From Ovis canadensis (lineage: Eukaryota > Chordata > Mammalia > Artiodactyla > Bovidae), in the NCBI RefSeq assembly GCF_042477335.2, contig NC_091727.1, positions 140,866,501 through 140,930,500 on the forward strand: a stretch of 64,000 bases of DNA, read 5' to 3'. Made by a program: the position numbers and the translations under genes. Within the stretch, counting starts at the first letter, position 1. Each line of letters starts with the position of its first letter. The notes below the pieces were generated by a model. It was not told the DNA's origin, made no database searches, and saw only the letters and a program-made list of their open reading frames with translations. Positions 11,440 through 23,818 of the stretch are shown piece by piece.

Positions 11440-12240
11440 AATCCCAGCTAAAAGGTCAGTTTGAAGGTGTGAGACACAGAGAGAGAATCTGGGCATGAGA
11501 CAATGATTATGATAAACTAAGGGCAGTGATCAGAGTGTAGTAGTATAGATAACATCGCATAGGGCTGGGACAGAGACACCAGGGTCTTTCATACAAAACC
11601 TCCAGCTAAGGTGGAGGGTGACAAAGAAGTTGCTGAGAGTACTAAACTGATAGAACAGCTACTAAATGATGCTGTGATAGAGAATTGAGATGACCATTGG
11701 TGGAGGATTTTGCCAGAACATTTTTATTGCAATGGTGGGAAGAAAAGGTAAACCATAGTAGATTGAGAAGTGATGAAATAGGAAAACAAAAACTAATGGA
11801 AACAACAATACCAGACATTTCAAGAGGAAAAGAGAGGGGACCAGTAATCAGAGGACGATGTAGGCTGTAGGGAGGGTTTGTGCTTTGCTTATGTTTAGGA
11901 AAAATTCTTAAGCATACGTGTAGCCTATGAGAAATATCTTGAAAATGATAAAGAGAGGAGATGGAAGAGAAGAAAGAGAGAGTATGAATGAAAATAATAA
12001 ATAGGCAAAGTCTTAAGAATTGTAGGGAATGAGGTCTGGAACGTGGATGGAAAGATTTGTCTTGAAGCTGAGAAGGGAGATCTTTCTTTAGAGACTGCAT
12101 TAAAGAAGGTAGAACGAAAGAGTAATACATAGACTTGGGGGCATTGAGATGGAAATTTGAGAGAGGTTTTCTCTTTTTTTCTTTAAAGAAAAAAAAAAAC
12201 AAAAGCAAGACTGAAATAAAAGGGTTTTCATGGTGGTGGT
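11440..12240 (-). mobile_element. Possible L2 LINE relic (low confidence)
   Basis: The purine-rich plus strand includes agaattgagatgaccattgg and phrases such as aggatttt that resemble reverse-strand L2 sequence. Divergence is too high for a firm call. A T-rich open frame on the minus strand (11642-12208) reflects this composition bias and has no protein signature. Confidence 0.28.
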
Positions 12241-12438
12241 AGTGGTACAGACTGCTTCTAAGGAAGGTTTGGAATAGAAGAATACAGTAGAACTGGAAGG
12301 GCCTTTACAAATCTCTTAGTTTTGTGGTTTTTGAACTTCGTTGATCAACAGAACCAGTTCTCCAAATGAATTCTTTCTAGAATCCAGCATACGAAAATAA
12401 GAATTCAATGGCTCAGATGGAAGAGGTGAAAAGAAGGT

Positions 12439-12635
12439 AATGTGTAATGCATGCATTCTCAGTTGTGTCAGACTCTTTGCAACCCAGTGGACTGTAGCCC
12501 ACCAGGAACCTCTGTCCATTGGATTTTCCAGGCTAGAATACTGGAGTGGGTTGCCATTTCTCCTCCAGGGGTTAAACCTGCATCTTGTGCTTGGCAAGCA
12601 GATTCTTTACCACTGAGCCACCTGGGAAGTACTGG
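12439..12635 (-). mobile_element. Bov-tA SINE, internally shortened
   Basis: Minus-strand SINE with cagttgtgtcagactctttg, the atactggagtgggttgcc core and the head gattctttaccactgagcca. The TSD aaagaaggt lies at 12430-12438 and 12636-12644. Part of the segment between core and head is deleted. Confidence 0.92.
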
Positions 12636-12769
12636 AAAGAAGGTCCTGAACTTCAAACATCATCCTTGCTCCCTCCAACCTCCACATCCTCCTCATTGCA
12701 TAATGCAGTTCCAGAAATGTCTGTGAGGAATCCCTACGGCTCCTTTGAGCATGGTTTTAAAACTTTTGA

Positions 12770-12875
12770 TCTTATCATTTTATAGATGAGGGATCAAATC
12801 CAAAGGGATGAATTGACTTTTCTGGAGTAGAATCAGGACTGGAATCTACTTCTCCTAATTCCTAGCCAGAACTTT
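12770..12875 (+). mobile_element. MIR SINE relic
   Basis: Shows the MIR order: ttttatagatgagggatcaa, then a gatgaattgact block, then agaatcaggactggaatcta. Short and diverged. Confidence 0.5.
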
Positions 12876-12977
12876 TAAAATTTATTATGCTGTTCTACTT
12901 CTTGTGGACATAACATTGATTGCCCTCAATAAAAGTCTATTTTTCCAATGACTCTTTAGCTCTTTCTTTCGCTCTTT

Positions 12978-13230
12978 AGTTCAGTTCAGTTCAGTCACTC
13001 AGTCGTGTCTGACTCTTTGGGACCCAATGAATCGCAGCACACCAGGCCTCCCTGTCCATCACCAACTCCCGGAGTTCACTCAGACTCACATCCATCGAGT
13101 CGGTGATGCCATCCAGCCATCTCATCCTCTGTCGTCCCCTTCTCCTCCTGCCCCCAATCCCTCCCAGCATCAGAGTCTTTTCTAATGAGTCAACTCTTCT
13201 CATGAGGTGGCCAAAGTACTGGAGTTTCAT
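12978..13230 (-). mobile_element. BovB LINE 3' end, 5'-truncated
   Basis: The reverse-oriented tail agttcagttcagttcagtca is followed by the 3' ORF2 region (ccggagttcactcagactca, then ggtggccaaagtactggagt). It is only slightly diverged from the copy at 9965-10602. No convincing TSD was found. Confidence 0.93.
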
Positions 13231-13760
13231 AGGTGATTTCTTTTTTGTATTTCACATTTATTTGTTAAAAGGTAGAAGGAAATGTCTTTTCCTACATATC
13301 TCACAACTTTTAGATTAAATGAGAAACTGTGGGATGCATAGAGATCCTTAGAAAGAAGTTGTATATTCAACATATTATTTGTGAAAAATATAAGGCTTTT
13401 CTGAGGATGTGATCAACCAGAACTGGGGATGAAAAGCACTGGAATATTTGAAAATGCTAAATTACTACATATAATCTTCAGTAACTTTTTTCACCTGGAA
13501 TTATGTTTCTAAGATTTATCACATTATTCTGTGTACTAGCAGTTCATTCCTTTTCACCCTTGGGTAATGTTCCATTGTCTGAATATTCCTTTGTAGTTTA
13601 GGAGTACATGTATATGTGACAAAATTAAGAGTATTTTTAAAAAGCAAGGAAATGATTTTTAAAAATCAGCACAGTAATTGACCTCTTAAGGGGGGAGAGG
13701 GGGCACGGAATTAGAAAGAAGTCTCAGCGCAGCTTTAATATAATTAATAGTATTTCATCA
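13231..13760. other. Anonymous sequence
   Basis: No gene or repeat that I can support. Confidence 0.45.
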
Positions 13761-13943
13761 CAGGGGTTCTTTAAGTGTGATCTCAAAGCTGCCAGCATCA
13801 GCATCACCTAAGGTATTGTTAGAAATTCACATTTTCAGGTCTTACCCAGTCCTATTGAATAAGAAACTCTGGGGCATGTCCAGCAATCATGTTGTATGAA
13901 ACTCTTTAGGTGATTCTGATGTATGCTGACTTTTGAGAACCAT
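13761..13943 (+). mobile_element. MER5A DNA transposon relic
   Basis: It starts with a caggggttct terminal inverted repeat, passes through ccagcatcagcatcaccta, ttgttagaaattcac and gaaactctggggcatg, then ggtgattctgatgtatgctg, and ends ttttgagaaccatg. The last block mirrors the first. This is the clearest MER5A in the window. Confidence 0.8.
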
Positions 13944-14303
13944 GGCTATTGGGTTATGCCGCATAACTCACACACAACTTTCTCTCTCATTCTCTGTCTC
14001 CGTCTCTTTCTCATATAATACAAAATGAAATGAAAACATCTGAGCAGTGATTAACAGAATTAAAGAACTATGGATAGAGAAGAGCTATCTGAGAGCAATT
14101 CTGATTACAGGCTATGTAGTCCAGAAGGCAAATGGTAGGAAGAAAGGACAGAAGAGTGGAACCATGGGGTAACTCAGGAGAAAGGTGCAGGTGAGATAAG
14201 AGAGGGTCCTTTTTGTCATATGTTATGAAAAGAGTGTGGCTGAAAATATAGAATACACTTTGAAGTAGACATATGTATCTGTGTGCATGCGTGAGCGTGC
14301 ACA

Positions 14304-14305
<2 letters not shown>

Positions 14306-14346
<41 letters not shown>
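14306..14346. repeat. (TG)n microsatellite
   Basis: About 20 uninterrupted TG units, preceded by an imperfect tgtgcatgcgtgagcgtgc stretch. Confidence 0.97.
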
Positions 14347-14349
<3 letters not shown>

Positions 14350-15235
14350 ATGATACCTTGCTTGGAAAGGTTAGCATGCCCCATTGGTAGAGATAATTAC
14401 TCCCTCTCTCTACTCTCCCCTGTTTCTGAATAATTTAGACTCAGCAAGGAATAACTTTCTCTCACGGCGGGATGCAACAGCTCTTATTCAAACAGATCTT
14501 GCTGCCCTGGCCAGGCATTCTAAAATGAAATGAATCTGCATCATTACGACTTTGAATCCCCTCCTTTTTTTGGAGCTGCAGTTGCCTTTGCAAACTCTTT
14601 TCCCTGCTGCTATCAGCACATTGAAAGTGAACACTGACACAAAGGAGAAAAAAGCATAGTCTTCATTTATTTTGAAAGAAACCCATTATTAACTGAACAT
14701 TTATTCTTAAATGACTTACGGGTGTTCCCACTGCGAAGGTGAAGTCCACCCTGAAAGGCACCACACAGCCTCACAGTTAAAGATGTCACTGGAGGACACA
14801 GAGGACTTGACCTGCCAAATGCCTGGAGATACTTAGACAAGGCTCTCTCCAAGGAAATGAATTGCACAACATACACACCCTAAGGAAAACACCTCTAGCA
14901 GACAGAAAGTAGCACCAGATTAATTTTATACATCTTTGGAACTTGTCATTGGCAACATGTTTTGGGCCATAGAGATACCAAAACAACAGCTTCTCCTCTT
15001 TGCCATTCTTGTATTAAGGGAATACCAAATTCCATAAGAAAGACTTTTTATCACCTTGTTGAGATTCTTGATGTTGTAATAACTTCCTAACCAGTCTATC
15101 ATCCACTGACAATGTCCATATGCCAATTAATCCTTTGTGTCACTACTAGATTGACCTTTACGAAGCACAGCTTTGATCATGTCCTTGGTCCACATGTTAC
15201 ATCTCTACCATTGCTCTGGCCAATTAGAAATACAA
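14347..15235. other. Anonymous sequence
   Basis: Several short minus-strand open frames overlap at 14667-15126, but none shows a recognisable motif. I see no supported gene or repeat. Confidence 0.4.
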
Positions 15236-16526
15236 GTTCAGTTCAGTTCAGTCACTAAGTCATGTCTGACTCTTTGCGACCCCATGGACTGCAGCATGCC
15301 AGGCTTCCTTGTCCATCATCAACTCCTGGAGCTTGCTCAGACTCATATCTGTCAAGCTGGCGATGCCATCAACCATCTCATCCTCTGTCATCCCCTTCTC
15401 CTCCTGTCTTCAATCTTTCCCAGCATCAGTGTCTTTTCAAATGAGTCAGTTCTTCGCATCAGGTGGCCAAAGTATTGGAGTTTCACCTTCAGCATCAGTC
15501 CTTCCAATGAATATTCAGGATTGAGTTCCTTTAGGATTGACTCATTTCCTTGCAGTTGAAGGAACTCTCAAGAGTCTTCTCCAACACCACAGTTCAAAAC
15601 CATTAATTCTTTGGTGCTCAGCTTTCTTTATGGTCCAACTCTCACATCCATACATGACTACTGGAAAAACCATAGCTTTGACTTAGATGGACCTTTGTTG
15701 GTGAAGCAATGTCTCTGATTTTAAATATGCTGTCTAGGTTGGTCAGCAAGCGTCTTTTAATTTCATAGTCACAGGCATCATCTGCAGTGATTTTGGAGCC
15801 CAAGAAAATAGTCTGTCACTGTTTCTGTTGTTTCCCCATCTATTTGCCGTGAAATGATGGGACTGGATGCCGTGATCTTAGATTTTGAATGCTGAGTTTT
15901 AAGCCAACTTTTCCACTCTCTTCTTTCACTTTCATCAAGAGGCTATTCAGTTCCTCTTCACTTTCTGCTATTAGTTTGATGTCATCTGCATATCTGAGAT
16001 TATTGATATTTCTCCTGGCAATCTTGATTCCAGCTTGTGCTTCATCCAGCCTGGCATTGCACATAATGTACTCTGCCTATAAGTTAAATAAGCAGGGTGA
16101 CAATATACAGCCTTGATGTACTCCTTTCCTGATTTGGAACCAGTCCATTGTTCCATGTCCAGTTCTAACTGTTGCTTCTTGACCTACATACAGGTTTCTC
16201 AGGAGTCAGGTAAGGTTGTCTGATATTCCCATCTCTTTAAGAATTATCCTGTATGTTCTGAGCCACACAGTAGTCAAAGGCTTTGGTGTAGTCAATAAAG
16301 CAGAAGCAGATGTTTTTCTGGAACTCTCTTGCTTTTTCTATGATCCAACAGATGTTTGCAATTTGATTTCTGGTGCCTCTGCCTTTTCTAAATCCAGCTT
16401 GAACATCTGGGAGTTCTTGGTTCACGTACTGTTGAAGCCTCACTTGGAGAATATTATTTTGCTAGCATATGAGATGAGTGCTGTTGTGCAGTGGTTGGAA
16501 CATTCTTTGACATTGCCTGTCTTTAA
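15236..16526 (-). mobile_element. BovB LINE, about 1.3 kb of the 3' part, antisense
   Basis: It starts with the reversed tail agttcagttcagttcagtca and extends upstream through the post-RT region into the reverse transcriptase. Pieces of ORF2 are readable on the minus strand: LRYADDIKLIAESEEELNSL (YADD catalytic box) within 15840-16064 and VQAGFRKGRGTRNQIANI within 16237-16443. The frame is broken by shifts and stops, so it is an older dead copy. The 5' edge is near the block matching the region just before RT. Confidence 0.93.
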
Positions 16527-16744
16527 CCCAAAGCTGACTGTAAGCCCTACTATTAATAATTGTGTAGGATCTTCTTTTTTGTGCACTGGCTACTCTTGGT
16601 GTCTTTTGGCTTTCTTATTAATATTTTAGCCTTACATCTTGATCTCTTTACATATTTTTATCTTATGACAATATGTTTATTTTTGTTTATTGCATCAGAT
16701 GCTTTTTGGAATGCGGAAAGGTGCAAATAAATGCATAAGTAAAT

Positions 16745-16954
16745 GTAGTGGTGGTTTAGTTGATAAGTCATGTCTGACTCTTGCAACCACATGTACTGTA
16801 GCCTGTCAGGTTCCTCTGTCCATGGAATTTCCCACTCCTAAAAATAGTGGAGTGGGTTGCCATTTCCTTCTCCATGGGATTTTCCTGGCCCAGGGATCAA
16901 ATCCATATCTTGTATTGCAGGTGGATTCTTTACCACTGAGCCACCAGAGATTCC
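16745..16954 (-). mobile_element. Bov-tA SINE
   Basis: Minus-strand copy: agtcatgtctgactcttgca, the agtgggttgccatttccttc core and the head gattctttaccactgagcca. An exact 13-bp TSD, tgcataagtaaat, lies at 16732-16744 and 16955-16967. Confidence 0.95.
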
Positions 16955-16984
16955 TGCATAAGTAAATATGGCAAGTCATTTTCT

Positions 16985-17735
16985 TTCTTAAAGGCTTTCA
17001 TTGCTTCTTTCTTGTGCACTAAATAAACTCTGAACTTCTCTATCTAGCTGACATCCTCCTCCATGTGGCCTTCACCCACTTTTTTCATGTTTATTGTTCA
17101 CTTTCCTAGGATGCCAACTCTATGGCCCATCAGACTAGATCACTTGTGTTTCCCCAAACTTGCTGTGTGTTTTCCTGCCTCCTCGCCTTTGTGCCTACTG
17201 TCATCTCTACCAAGATTATTTCCTCCTTTATCTCTGCCTGTTGAGATCCTCTCTATTAAATTCCATAGCTCCACTGCTATTTCTTCTTCTTTTTTTTGTA
17301 TTGTTTTATTTATTTTATTTTCTTTTTTTTTTTTACTTTACAATACTGTATTGGTTTTGCCGTATATCAACATTATTCCACCACGGGTATACATAAGTTC
17401 CCACTCCTGAACCCCCCTCCCACCTCCCTCCTCATACCATCCCTCTGCTCTGGGTTATCCCTTCTTCTTGAATCATTCCCTCTGATCCAGACACCATTTA
17501 TAATCTACCCCTCTCTAGAACGTTTTCTTTATTGCCCTCATCATATTTTACCTTGTATTACAGTTATTTGTACACTTTACTTATACTACCCCTTTAGTGT
17601 CCTGAAAAACTAGAAGCTTCTTGAGGGCAAGGGGCTGTGGCCCATTCATCATTGTATCCTCTCTACAGTGTATAGTCTGTTGTATATAGTAGTTGCTCAA
17701 CAAATGTTTGTTGAACATGTTTGTATGAATTAAAA
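16985..17735 (+). mobile_element. L2 LINE 3' region, split by an L1
   Basis: The left part runs from about 16985 to 17290 (gctgacatcctcctccatgt, then tgcctcctcgcctttgtgcc). The right part, about 17450-17735, continues in order (cttattgccctcatc-type block, agaagcttcttgagggcaag) and ends tcaacaaatgtttgttgaa. The L2 is interrupted by the L1 at 17291-17445. Confidence 0.6.
17291..17445 (-). mobile_element. L1 LINE 3' end nested in L2
   Basis: The plus strand has a long T-rich head followed by actttacaatactgtattgg, ttttgccgtatatcaacatt, ccaccacgggtatacataag and aacccccctcccacctccct. This is the same bovine L1 3' UTR as at 38819-38988. The TSD is unclear. Confidence 0.82.
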
Positions 17736-19859
17736 TAAGAAATGTAATTGTATTTATGTTTAGGTAGGAAAGCTCATGTTTTAGCATCTGGATATGTATT
17801 CAGAGACACTGGGTGCAGTACAACTCATTCCCAATATTGGAAAACCCAACAAAAAGGGTAGGTCCTGGTCCTTTATGAAGGATATCTTGCTTATTTTTCA
17901 TTGAAAAAGCACATTAGCCCCAGAACATTGAATAATTTTGGGGAAAGTATCTAATGAACATGGAAAATATAGTTAAACATCCATAGAAGAAAATGTAAAC
18001 ACAATAACATTAGTAATGCTAACCTCCAGGCAGAAGATAAGGATACAATTTGCTTATTCTCCTGTGGTATAGTTACTGGAAAGGTTAAATGCCCCACTGA
18101 GTTGCCCAAACAGTCTGAAAAGTCACCAGACACCCTGAGTCAGTTTGAAAAATTTGATCATATGTCCTTAGAGATGGAGACAGGATATGGCTGCCAAAAA
18201 TAGATTTGATGAGTGAGTGCAGCAGAATTCCAAGTATGACAAAATGAGGAAGCAGGAATTTATTGAGCTGAAAATAACAGGAAAGCAAAAGGCAATGATA
18301 ATATTTGATTCTTAAAGTGGATGCTGTTAAATAAACATACAGATCCCAGAAGTTCAATATGATGCTTATTTCCCCCTTCTTACATTATTTTTATATATCA
18401 TGTGTAGAGAAAAGAGTGCTGCCCACCATTCTGGTTCTACAAAGATCAAGCCATTTACCACTGTAGACATCCAGTAACAGTGTACCCTGAGCAGAATTCA
18501 GGATGGATAAAGACAGGAAGCATTCTGTACTTTGAATATATTACCCCTAGATACTTAAGATGCATATCTAAGGAATAATTTCAATGATTCCCGGATTCCT
18601 GCATTTTCCCATTGCACTAAAATCATTAAGTTGAGATTTCTGTTCTTTGTAATTAGTAGTAATCTTTTGATGTTCAACTACATGTTCCCCCCTCTCCCCA
18701 ACCCCAGCAAAAGAATCCATATATATCCTGACTCCTCCATTACCTCTTTGGAGCAGTTCCTCAGAGCTGTCTGAGAGGCTGTCTCCCAGGCTATAGTCCT
18801 CAGTAAGGTTCCCCAAATAAAACTTAGCTCACAACTTTTACATTGTGCCTTTTTCTTTCAGTCAACACATGTTGCCTTGTTCATTATCACTTCTAAGAAC
18901 TACATTCTGAAAATACCTTCTGTTAACTAGACTCAACATATATTTCATATTTACCTAATTGGTTAAAATGAGCAAAAAATAAAAAGAGCTGAAGAGCAAA
19001 CGGCAAGAGGAACAAAGAGGACTTGAAAGTAATTATTTTGAGGACTTTTTGTTAGGCTTGAAAAAAATGGCAGTCAGTGTGCTGTTACTGACACACAGTT
19101 CAGTCTATGACCCTCAAAACCAAATAGTATGAATAATACAAAGCTTGCCAGAATCCAAGACTTTTATATTAAAGTCACTTTTTTTTCTTCAGCATTGTGT
19201 AGCTGCCTTGCTGCACAACAATAGAAACATATTTCCTACCTTTCTTTTTCTTTTTTCTTTGTTTTAAGAGCAAATTTTAGAGTTTAAGATTTCTCCATCT
19301 TGTAAAGTGGAACAGCAGAACTAAGGACTGTTTTTATGCTTTTACTCAGGATCTGGGTCACAAAAAAATGTTAGCTTTGAAGTTGAAAAGAATGGCTTCT
19401 TTATTTTTATTTTAACATTTGGAAGATACACATGCATCTTTAACACAGTGTAGTAAAGATGCTTAATTTCAGTTCTTTATGTGCCTTCCATTATTAATGT
19501 TCCAAGCACTAAAATTTATGAAATGAAATGGTACTTTTATGCAAGTGATTGATCGCTTTTGCATTCTAAAAAATAACCTTGCAAATCATGTTTTTGCTTT
19601 TCATCTTCATAAGTCATCCACACAGAAGATGCTAAGCCCAAAGAGGCAATTGTGACATGTTGCATGTAGGTATTCAGGTTATATTTTAATTGCTATGAGA
19701 GTACATTTCAGTTCTTTCCCTATAGCTTTCCATGCAATAACCACTTAGGGAGTCTAAGTGTCTTAGTGTTTCATTAAACTTCAGTTTCCCTTCATATCAC
19801 AACCAGATATATTTTCAGATTCATTAAATGGATAATATCATTTTCCTCATAAAAAATCA
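17736..19859. other. Anonymous sequence, no gene seen
   Basis: About 2.1 kb of AT-rich sequence with no supported coding segment or repeat family. The short minus-strand frames at 17951-18133, 18085-18357 and 18568-18816 have no motif. Confidence 0.45.
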
Positions 19860-19960
19860 CCATTGTCTGCTGAATCACTTTGGTCTGGCTTTCAAGGCCC
19901 TCCATGAATTGGCTGCAACTCATCTTTCTAACTTTCCCTGTCAACTAACAACTCCCATTG
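19860..19960 (+). mobile_element. L2 LINE fragment (low confidence)
   Basis: The block ggctttcaaggccctccatg followed by aattggctgcaactcatctt matches a common L2 phrase. It is too short to delimit well. Confidence 0.4.
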
Positions 19961-19987
19961 TGTTTTAAGACAACTCACACACTATAC

Positions 19988-20259
19988 GGAGAAGGCAATG
20001 GCACCCCACTCCAGTACTCTTGCCTGGAAAATCCCATGGACGGAGGAGCTTGGTAGGCTGCAGTCCATGGGGTCGCTGAGTTGGACACGACTGAGCCACT
20101 TCACTTTCACTTTTCACTTTCATGCACTGGAGAAGGAAATGGCAACTCACTCCAGTGTTCTTGCCTGGAGAATCCCAGGGACGGCAGAGCCTGGTGGGCT
20201 GCCATCTCTGGGGTTGCATGAGTCAGACACGACTGGAAGCAACTTAGCAGCAGCAGCAG
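19988..20259 (+). mobile_element. Bov-A2 SINE (full dimer)
   Basis: The first monomer begins gagaaggcaatggcacccca, the linker is cttcactttcacttttcact, and the second monomer begins actggagaaggaaatggcaa. The tail is cttagcagcagcagcag. An exact 12-bp TSD, cacacactatac, lies at 19976-19987 and 20260-20271. Confidence 0.96.
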
Positions 20260-20274
20260 CACACACTATACACA

Positions 20275-20275
20275 T

Positions 20276-20304
<29 letters not shown>
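20275..20304. repeat. (AC)n microsatellite
   Basis: About 14-15 AC units starting just after the right TSD of the Bov-A2 copy, in a target region that was already AC-rich. Confidence 0.95.
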
Positions 20305-20306
<2 letters not shown>

Positions 20307-20549
20307 CTTTCTGTCCTTTCCCATTGCCACTGCTTGTGTTCTTATAATACTCTCTACCTGGGCCATCCAATCCCTCTGTTGAGCCATAATCAATATCAAG
20401 GCTGCAAAGAACAAAGAATTTTACTTGGGGTCTTAAGAACTGCAATTCAGGATACACAGATCCAGGTAAAACCAAAAGATTGCTCCAGGGAAGAGAGAGT
20501 TGGGGTTTCTAAAAGCAAAAGCCACAAGGTTGTTCAAGAATAATGATTG

Positions 20550-21049
20550 GAGATTCCTTAAAAAATTGCAAATAGAACTGCCTTATGACCCAGCAATCCC
20601 ACTGCTGGGCATACACACCGAGGAAACCAGAATTGAAAGATACACATGTACCCCAATGTTCATCGCAGCACTGTTTATAATAGCCAGGACATGGAAACAA
20701 CCTATATGTCCATCAGCAGATGAATGGATAAGAAAGCTGTGGTACATATACACAATGGAGTATTACTCAGCCATTAAAAAGAATACATTTGAATCAGTTC
20801 TAATGAGGTGGATGAAACTGGAGCCGATTATACAGAGTGAAGTAAACCAGAAAGAAAAACACCAATACAGTATACTAACACATATATATGGAATTTAGAA
20901 AGATGGTAATGATAACCCTGTATACAAGACAGCAAAAGAGACACAGATGTTTAGAATGGACTTTTGGACTCTGTGGGAAACGGAGAGGGTGGGATGATTT
21001 GGGAGAATGGCATTGAAACATGTATACTATCATGTAAGGGGAAAAAAAA
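20550..21049 (+). mobile_element. L1 LINE, 5'-truncated, about 500 bp
   Basis: It encodes the C-terminal end of L1 ORF2 in an open frame up to the stop at about 20898. Typical blocks are LPYDPAIPLLGI, MFIAALFIIA, PSADEWI and YIYTMEYYSAIKKN. A short 3' UTR and a poly(A) stretch follow at 21042-21050. An exact 14-bp TSD, aagaataatgattg, lies at 20536-20549 and 21050-21063. The open frame and perfect TSD point to a fairly recent insertion. Lacking endonuclease and RT, it is immobile. Confidence 0.97.
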
Positions 21050-21063
21050 AAGAATAATGATTG

Positions 21064-23609
21064 TCACTAATGCAAGAAAGGAACTATTCGTCCTTAAGGA
21101 ATAGCCTGTCCCCTGTTATTTTAGGGTAAGGGTCTGATATATATCTTGCATTTCTGGAACATTGAGCAGATGTTCTAGATGCTTATGTTAAGACAAAAAG
21201 ATGGTCAAATTTCAAATTCCAACAGGGCTGAGATGTGCATATGCCATACTTTGTCAGTGGCTTCCTGGCTTCATTTTAGAGAGCTCTCTTAGCAATAGTG
21301 ACTCCATTTGGTTTTCCTTTCACACCTCATTTCTACCTATATTCTGAGGCCTAGTTTTATATTCTGAAGCTTCATGTTTCACAGTATTATATCTTCCATT
21401 CATCACAGTTTTTATATCTTACTTCCCCTCAAAATTATTTTCCCTCACAATAGTTTCTTAACTGCAGGACCCTACCTTATAATCCCAAAGTACTGTAGCA
21501 ACCTTCCTTGTGCATGCTGATTGCCATAAATTGACTTCTGAACCTTCCTGTCTTAATAATATTTAGATATCCACATTTTTCTGGTTAAGGAAATTAATGT
21601 TGTAGCAATCTTTCTTTCCATAAACTCAAGGAACCAGGTAACTTATTCATCATCAAAAATGTAATGTTTAGTAGGTTTGGAAACAATATCAGGTTCATAT
21701 ATGAAAAACGAGTTCTGAAGAAGTCTTTGAACCAATAAAACTGACAAAGCACAGCAGGTTGTAGTTGCCTCAACATTTGAAGGAATGACCAAACCATCAT
21801 TTTAACCCATAGAATGTGGGACTCTGCATGAAACAAAGCCTTAGAGACATCAATATAACCACGCAGGCAGACCTGAGATACTAGATTCTCTTTAACACTG
21901 AGCAGAATTTGCATAAATCCCAGAACTCAAGCCTCAGGTGCCAACAATACTCAAAATAATCTTTACAATTGTCTAAGGCTGTACGATCACCCACTGATAA
22001 ATGGTGTTATTTACCCTTCCTTGACCCATCAGTTAAAAGCAAATGTACTGACCACTAGAATAAAGACTTAAGAGCTCTCCTGTTTATTTGGTGAGTTAAA
22101 TTAGCAGGCCACCACCAGAGGGAAATTGTTGTCTATTAGTGCCACAGTTGTAAGTTTTGCAATCTCTCTGGAAGTTGTCCAGGATGTCACTGTTTTGAAG
22201 GCTGACTTCCTCTTGGGGGAAAAAAAATGCATCCTGTATTATTGTCACACTGAACTACAGACCAGCAAGGCCTTAAAAGCCTCTTGAGAAATAAACACAT
22301 GTGACAAAAGACTAATTCTTTTGGCATTCTTTACAGGAAAACCTTGTTCCTCTCTAAAGAGAAAACTGCATGAAGTTGGTCATTTGTCAGTTCCTTAGAA
22401 GTCCCCGTCTGGGTGGGGGGAGGGGGAGGGCAGCCAATTATCTGACTGTGTGGGTGGTCTGACAGCAATATCTGTCACTTATTGACCTCAGGAGTGCCAC
22501 AGCTGATCAGGCTGACTGGTGGCATGTTGACTTCCTTTTTCCCTGCTTCATGCATATCCCCCCTGAAGCTGTGCCAAATTCATATTTTGAAAACAACTTC
22601 TTGTCTTTGGTAGCTGTGACTGAAAACTAGGTATAAAGGAATTCAACCACATTAAGTCCCTGGGCAATTTTGGGGCTAAAGAGATAGAAGATTATTCCAG
22701 AAACCTGAATAACAAGTATCTTGTCAAATGACCCAGCCATTGCTCATTTATTCAGTAAGGGTCTAGATTTTGGCACAGTCTTAATGAGTTTGTATACTAT
22801 TTAACTGTCCCACTAGGAGTTTGTCACTCACTATAAACAAAACAAGTAATCAGATCAATACTGGGGACCACCAAGTTGCTTCTCCCACAGTGGGTTTTTC
22901 AGACATGGGTCAGTCAAAATTTGGGAAACATGGATGAAACAAATTCAAAGGCTTTTGAATGTAGGACTTCTCAAAACCTTTCTGTTGTTCCCATATACTT
23001 TCTGAGTCTTCAAGAAAAAGCTAGAGTGTGCAGCATTTCCCTACTCTGTTGGACCATGAGAATCATTTCACAGGCTCTCCCAGTGGGATCAGGGCTCAAT
23101 TCTTTGATAAATGTGGATGCAAGACAGAATACTTGTTAACAACAAACTCTGTCAGCAAGCAGAATCACTAATGAAGAGAACAGTTCATATAGTGAACTAG
23201 CTTTTGTTTTCTTTCAGGGATAAAACTCACTCTACTCATTGTAACAGTCTGTTTTTGGCTTAAATAACGGTGCAACTAGCATCATCCTGCATTTTTTTTT
23301 TTTTTTGTTTTAGGTCACTCCAAAAAGGTAGTTGACTTATATTTAGAAAAAGAGTACAAAACAACACTGCCCTTACAGAACATTCTTTTCTTGAGTTTCC
23401 TTTTTGAGTCTCTGCACCACTAGAATAAAGAAGGACTAAAATGATATCATTTCTGGAAAGAAAGCTGGGCCTTTACTAGTTTGGTAGGCATCATATTAGA
23501 CAGCCTTTCACTCTGGATGGAGCAGTAATATCAGATCTGATGCAAATGGCTCCTTTTTTGGTTTGTTTATCCATGTGGTAAACATTTATTGAGGGTTTAT
23601 GACATCCCT
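21064..23609. other. Anonymous sequence, no gene seen
   Basis: About 2.5 kb without a recognised repeat or gene, the longest quiet stretch in the first half. It contains a G-rich run at 22411-22430, listed separately. The open frames at 21594-21914 (-) and 22876-23139 (+) show no recognisable motif. Confidence 0.45.
22411..22430 (+). other. G-rich tract, potential G-quadruplex
   Basis: Four runs of three or more G separated by single bases (gggtggggggagggggaggg). This fits the standard G3+N1-7 pattern with very short loops. No promoter or gene is visible next to it. Confidence 0.7.
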
Positions 23610-23818
23610 GGGCTTCCCTGGTGGTTCAGATAGTAAAGAATCTGCCTGCAGTGTGGGAGACCTGGCTTCGATCCCTGGGTTGGGAAGATCCCCTGGAGAA
23701 GGAAATGGCAACCCACTCCAGTATTCTTGCCTGGAGAATCCCATGGACAGAGCAGCCTAGTGGGCTACAGTCCATTGGTTACAAAGGGTCGGACACAACT
23801 GTGTGACTAACAACTAAA
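23610..23818 (+). mobile_element. Bov-tA SINE, full-length
   Basis: It has the complete tRNA-like head: gcttccctggtggttcagat (A-box region) and cttcgatccctgggt (B-box region). The Bov-A core ggcaacccactccagtattc and the end gggtcggacacaactg follow. The boxes are those of a type 2 RNA polymerase III promoter, which is how such SINEs are transcribed. No clear TSD was seen. Confidence 0.93.

Noticed and set aside
11642..12208. 188-codon minus-strand frame as a gene
   Set aside because: Composition-driven: the opposite strand is purine-rich. No recognisable domain.
19998..20543. 181-codon frame as a gene
   Set aside because: It runs through a Bov-A2 SINE and an AC microsatellite; its translation is typical of the repeat, not of a protein family.
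23610..23700. tRNA gene from A-box/B-box-like sequence
   Set aside because: The boxes belong to a Bov-tA SINE head; no cloverleaf can be closed and the SINE body follows directly.
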